Positions 61,381 to 64,000 of a DNA stretch of 64,000 nucleotides are shown here, one piece after another. The stretch's first letter is position 1. The number at the start of each line of letters is the position of its first letter. The notes under the pieces were generated by a model. That model was not told the DNA's origin. It ran no database searches and was given only the letters and a program-made list of their open reading frames with translations. Both the position numbers and the translations under genes were made by a program. Origin of the DNA: Bryobacterales bacterium (GTDB lineage: Bacteria > Acidobacteriota > Terriglobia > Bryobacterales > Bryobacteraceae). Location: the NCBI GenBank assembly GCA_020847045.1, contig JADLCT010000009.1:1-64000 (forward strand), read 5' to 3'.

Positions 61381-64000
61381 TCAGAAGCTCAGCTTGAGAG
61401 CCATTTGAATGATGCGCGGGTCGCCCGCCGACTCAATGCGTCCGAAACGCGCCGGCGTATTCGCCGCCGCGAACGGCGTCGCGAAGTTCGGCGTGTTGAA
61501 CGCGTTGAACAGCTCCGTACGGAACTGCAACCGCAGCCCCTCGCGAAGCTGGAAGCCCTTCATCATGGACAGATCGAAGGTCGCCGCGCCCGGACCGCGC
61601 ATGTAGTTGCGCGGCGTCGTGCCGAACGTGCCGGTGGCGTTCAACTGGAATGCCGACGGGTTGAAGTACCGCGCGATCGTCTCGGCGCGAGACCGCCCCG
61701 AGGGAAGGTTCGGGTTGCCGATGACGTCCGGACGGTCCAGCCCGATGCCGGCCAGCGACCGGTCGGTGCCGCTGGTGGGGTTGAACGGGAAACCATTGCG
61801 GATCGTCACGATGCCCGTGGATTCCCAGCCGCCGAGCACGCCGCGCAGCCAGGGGCTCCGGTCACGCAGTGTGGGCAGCGCCCAAACGTAGGTGCCCACC
61901 AAACGGTGCGGATTGTCGAAATCGGAACGGCCGCGGTTGCTCCGGCGGTCGTACGGGTTCGGGATCGAACTCGACTGGCCCGGCGTGGTGTCTTCGGAAA
62001 ACTCGTCGATCGAGGCCGACCAGGTGTAGTTTACCTCGAAGCTGATGTTCCGGTTCATGCGGCGCTCCACGGAAACCTGCATGGCATGGTAGCTCGAATT
62101 GCTGCCCGAATCGGCCACCAGCGTCGGCCCGAAGGCTTGGTAGGGCCGCCGCGCCTGAATGTTTCCGGTCGTGGCTCCCGGCGCGTAACGCGCATAGTTC
62201 ACGTCCTGGTTGTAGGACAGGAAGCGGCCCAGCGTGCCGACGTAGGACAGCCGCATCACGGTCCCGGCCATCACCTCGCGTTCCACCGTTAGGTTGTAGC
62301 TCTGGTTGTAGCTCGGGCGGAAGTTGTTGCCGAATGCGCCCCACTGCCCCAGTGGCAGCGTGAACGCCGAATCGGCCGGCGGGTTGAAGGGAGCGAAATA
62401 CTTCGGAAACGGATTCGCGCCGCCCGCGTACGGATTCTCGAACCGCACGCCGAAATTTGTGACCTGCGGACTAAAGGGAGCCGAATTCACGAAGCCGTTA
62501 TACAGCACCGTGAACTGCGGATTCCAGAAATAGCCGTACCCGCCGCGCACCACGAACTTCGAGCCGTTCGGACGCCAGGCAAATCCGGCGCGCGGCGAAA
62601 TCGCCGGCCAGAACGTGTTGAATCCACCCTCCGGGCACGACGGATCGCCCGCGTTCAGATAGCCGTTCGGCGCGTTCGGAAAGCGCGTGGACTGCACGCC
62701 CGGGGCGAAGCACTGCACGCGTCCAACATCGTCGGTGAACGGGAACATCGGATCCCAGCGCAGACCCGCGTTGATGGTGAGCGACGGCGAAACGCGCCAG
62801 TTTTCCTGCACGAAAAAGCCCGCGCGGTTGCCGTGCAGCTTCTTGAACTCGCCGCCGCCCTGCCAGAACCGGTAAACGTCACCCAGCAGGAAGTCGGCCA
62901 TCGCGTTGCCGCTGATCGAGCCGTTAAAGTCGAACAACCCCATCGTCCGGAAATCGTTGGCGATCTCGTTCTTGCTGCGCACGAAATCGAAACCGAATTT
63001 CAACTCATGGTTGCCGCGCAGCCACGTCACCATGTCGGTGAACTGGTAATCGTAGTCGACCTTCTTGTAGTTCCAGCCCGGACGCGCGAGAAAACCGCCC
63101 GTCACGTTGATGTACACGCTCGCCGGATCCTTCACGGCGATGCCCTGCACGCCCGCCTTGGCGAAGTCGATCGGCAGGTTCACCCCGGTCCAATCGTTCA
63201 ACGTGTCGCGTTGCCGCAGCGCGAAGGTGAAGGAGTTGAGCAGCGACGGTGAAAGCACCCAGACGTCATTCGCGGTGTACTGCTTGTACACCTGCGTGCT
63301 CTTGCCCACCGTGGCGGCAAACATCGACGCCAGATCGTTGACATCGCCCACGAACGGACGGTTGAAGTTGCGCCAGAACAAGCGCCCCGAGATCCGGTGC
63401 GAGCCCGGCATCCAATCGGCGCGGCCTGTGTATTCATGTTCGTCCGGCTTCTCCGCGGCGCCCAAGAACCGTTCTCCCGTGGCCGTGGCCGGCACCGGCA
63501 GATACTTCAGAAAGTTATTCGTCACGCTGCTGAAACGCGACGTGGGAATCCGGTTGCCCGGAAACGGCGTCTTGGTCACCGGATCCATTACCGGCGCCGC
63601 CGTGGCGGAAAAATCGCCCTGGCGCTGAGCCCCCGTCGGCAGGAACTGCCGGTTCAAGCCGGGATCGCTGCGCAGCGTCGTTCCCTGGTAGGCGAAGAAG
63701 AAAAACAGCTTGTCCTTGACCACGGGTCCGCCCAAGGTGCCGCCAAACTGGTTCCGCTTCAGCGTGTCGCGGCGCGCGGCGAAAAAGTTCCGCGCGTTCA
63801 ACTTGGAATTGCGCAGAAAGTGGAAAACCGAACCGTGAAAGCTGTTCGTTCCACTCTTGGTGACCACGTTCACCACGGCGCCCGAGGCATTGGCGAACTC
63901 GGCCGAATAATTGTTCTTCTGCATGCTGAACTCCTGCACGGCGTCCGGGTTCGGGAACTGTCCCGACCAGTTCCGGTAGGAGTCCGTGTTCATGCCCCCG
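61381..64000 (-). CDS. TonB-dependent receptor, Oar-like, N-terminus outside window
   Basis: About 873 residues visible; the frame continues beyond 64000 (…GGMNTDSYRN). The plug-domain region NPDAVQEFSMQKNNYSAEFANASGAVVNVVTKSGTNSFHGSVFHFLRNSKLNARNFFA and the barrel (GGTLGGPVVKDKLFFFFAYQG, RPSYNQSYNLTVEREVMAGTVMRLSYVGTLG, FDLSMMKGFQLREGLRLQFRTELFNAFNTPNF) are those of Oar-type receptors with an N-terminal carboxypeptidase-regulatory-like domain. It ends in LKLSF. Imports an unknown ligand through the outer membrane, powered by TonB. Confidence 0.9.
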   Translation of the reverse strand, partial: GGMNTDSYRNWSGQFPNPDAVQEFSMQKNNYSAEFANASGAVVNVVTKSGTNSFHGSVFHFLRNSKLNARNFFAARRDTLKRNQFGGTLGGPVVKDKLFFFFAYQGTTLRSDPGLNRQFLPTGAQRQGDFSATAAPVMDPVTKTPFPGNRIPTSRFSSVTNNFLKYLPVPATATGERFLGAAEKPDEHEYTGRADWMPGSHRISGRLFWRNFNRPFVGDVNDLASMFAATVGKSTQVYKQYTANDVWVLSPSLLNSFTFALRQRDTLNDWTGVNLPIDFAKAGVQGIAVKDPASVYINVTGGFLARPGWNYKKVDYDYQFTDMVTWLRGNHELKFGFDFVRSKNEIANDFRTMGLFDFNGSISGNAMADFLLGDVYRFWQGGGEFKKLHGNRAGFFVQENWRVSPSLTINAGLRWDPMFPFTDDVGRVQCFAPGVQSTRFPNAPNGYLNAGDPSCPEGGFNTFWPAISPRAGFAWRPNGSKFVVRGGYGYFWNPQFTVLYNGFVNSAPFSPQVTNFGVRFENPYAGGANPFPKYFAPFNPPADSAFTLPLGQWGAFGNNFRPSYNQSYNLTVEREVMAGTVMRLSYVGTLGRFLSYNQDVNYARYAPGATTGNIQARRPYQAFGPTLVADSGSNSSYHAMQVSVERRMNRNISFEVNYTWSASIDEFSEDTTPGQSSSIPNPYDRRSNRGRSDFDNPHRLVGTYVWALPTLRDRSPWLRGVLGGWESTGIVTIRNGFPFNPTSGTDRSLAGIGLDRPDVIGNPNLPSGRSRAETIARYFNPSAFQLNATGTFGTTPRNYMRGPGAATFDLSMMKGFQLREGLRLQFRTELFNAFNTPNFATPFAAANTPARFGRIESAGDPRIIQMALKLSF

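Overview
The window looks like the chromosome of an acidobacterium of the Bryobacterales/Solibacter type. The evidence is lineage-typical: two Oar-like TonB-dependent receptors at the window edges, two proteins with the Solibacter-type C-terminal domain (TIGR03437-like), a PEP-CTERM protein, a winged-helix/TolB-propeller membrane regulator, many secreted proteins of unknown substrate, high GC and dense operons. The assignment rests on protein resemblance read by eye; no search was run.

Layout. 1-14542 is a catabolic-looking island: the end of a TonB receptor, then five paralogous exported beta-propeller proteins of glycoside hydrolase (GH43/GH32-like) appearance, mixed with a PhyH-type dioxygenase, a zinc-less medium-chain dehydrogenase, an M14-like peptidase, an MFS transporter and a DAO-type FAD oxidoreductase. 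14737-20742 holds secreted proteins (S1 protease, PEP-CTERM protein, parallel beta-helix protein) plus a terminator with a possible group II intron scrap behind it. 20926-25498 is an accessory block: a 405-aa protein with a possible toxin-like C-terminus, a 42-aa ORF, an alpha/beta hydrolase and the propeller regulator. Two near-identical LacI-operator-like elements lie in this block and upstream of the beta-helix gene. 25937-29793 has a TolB-CehA fusion, an unknown gene, an ISL3 transposase remnant and tRNA-Val(CAC).

29836-38956 carries D-aminoacylase, a histidine phosphatase-like protein, lactate permease, an M19 dipeptidase and a sugar ABC transporter lacking its binding protein. 38978-47501 holds a DUF1080 protein, an acyl-CoA dehydrogenase-like protein followed by a degenerate panC tail, panB-panC, and a tightly overlapping operon rpiB-deoC-rsbU-like-lysA. 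47524-61284 is mostly housekeeping and signalling: a YgfZ-like protein, a CopD-like membrane protein, an MBL hydrolase, an esterase/CBM9-like pair with start codons 13 bp apart, two tandem phosphohexomutases, FtsB, CutA, a sulfatase, a hybrid sensor kinase and a cyclase. The window ends inside a second TonB receptor that has a clear intrinsic terminator.

Working together: the first island reads as a polysaccharide-utilisation-like locus for an unknown ligand (uptake receptor, exported propellers, oxidative enzymes, MFS importer). A second theme is promoter architecture: at least nine genes have a good -10 hexamer only 5-9 nt before the start codon, which predicts leaderless or nearly leaderless transcripts, while others have strong Shine-Dalgarno sites. 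Gene junctions are very compact (ATGA/GTGA/TTGA overlaps and zero-gap TAG-ATG junctions), so translational coupling is probably common.
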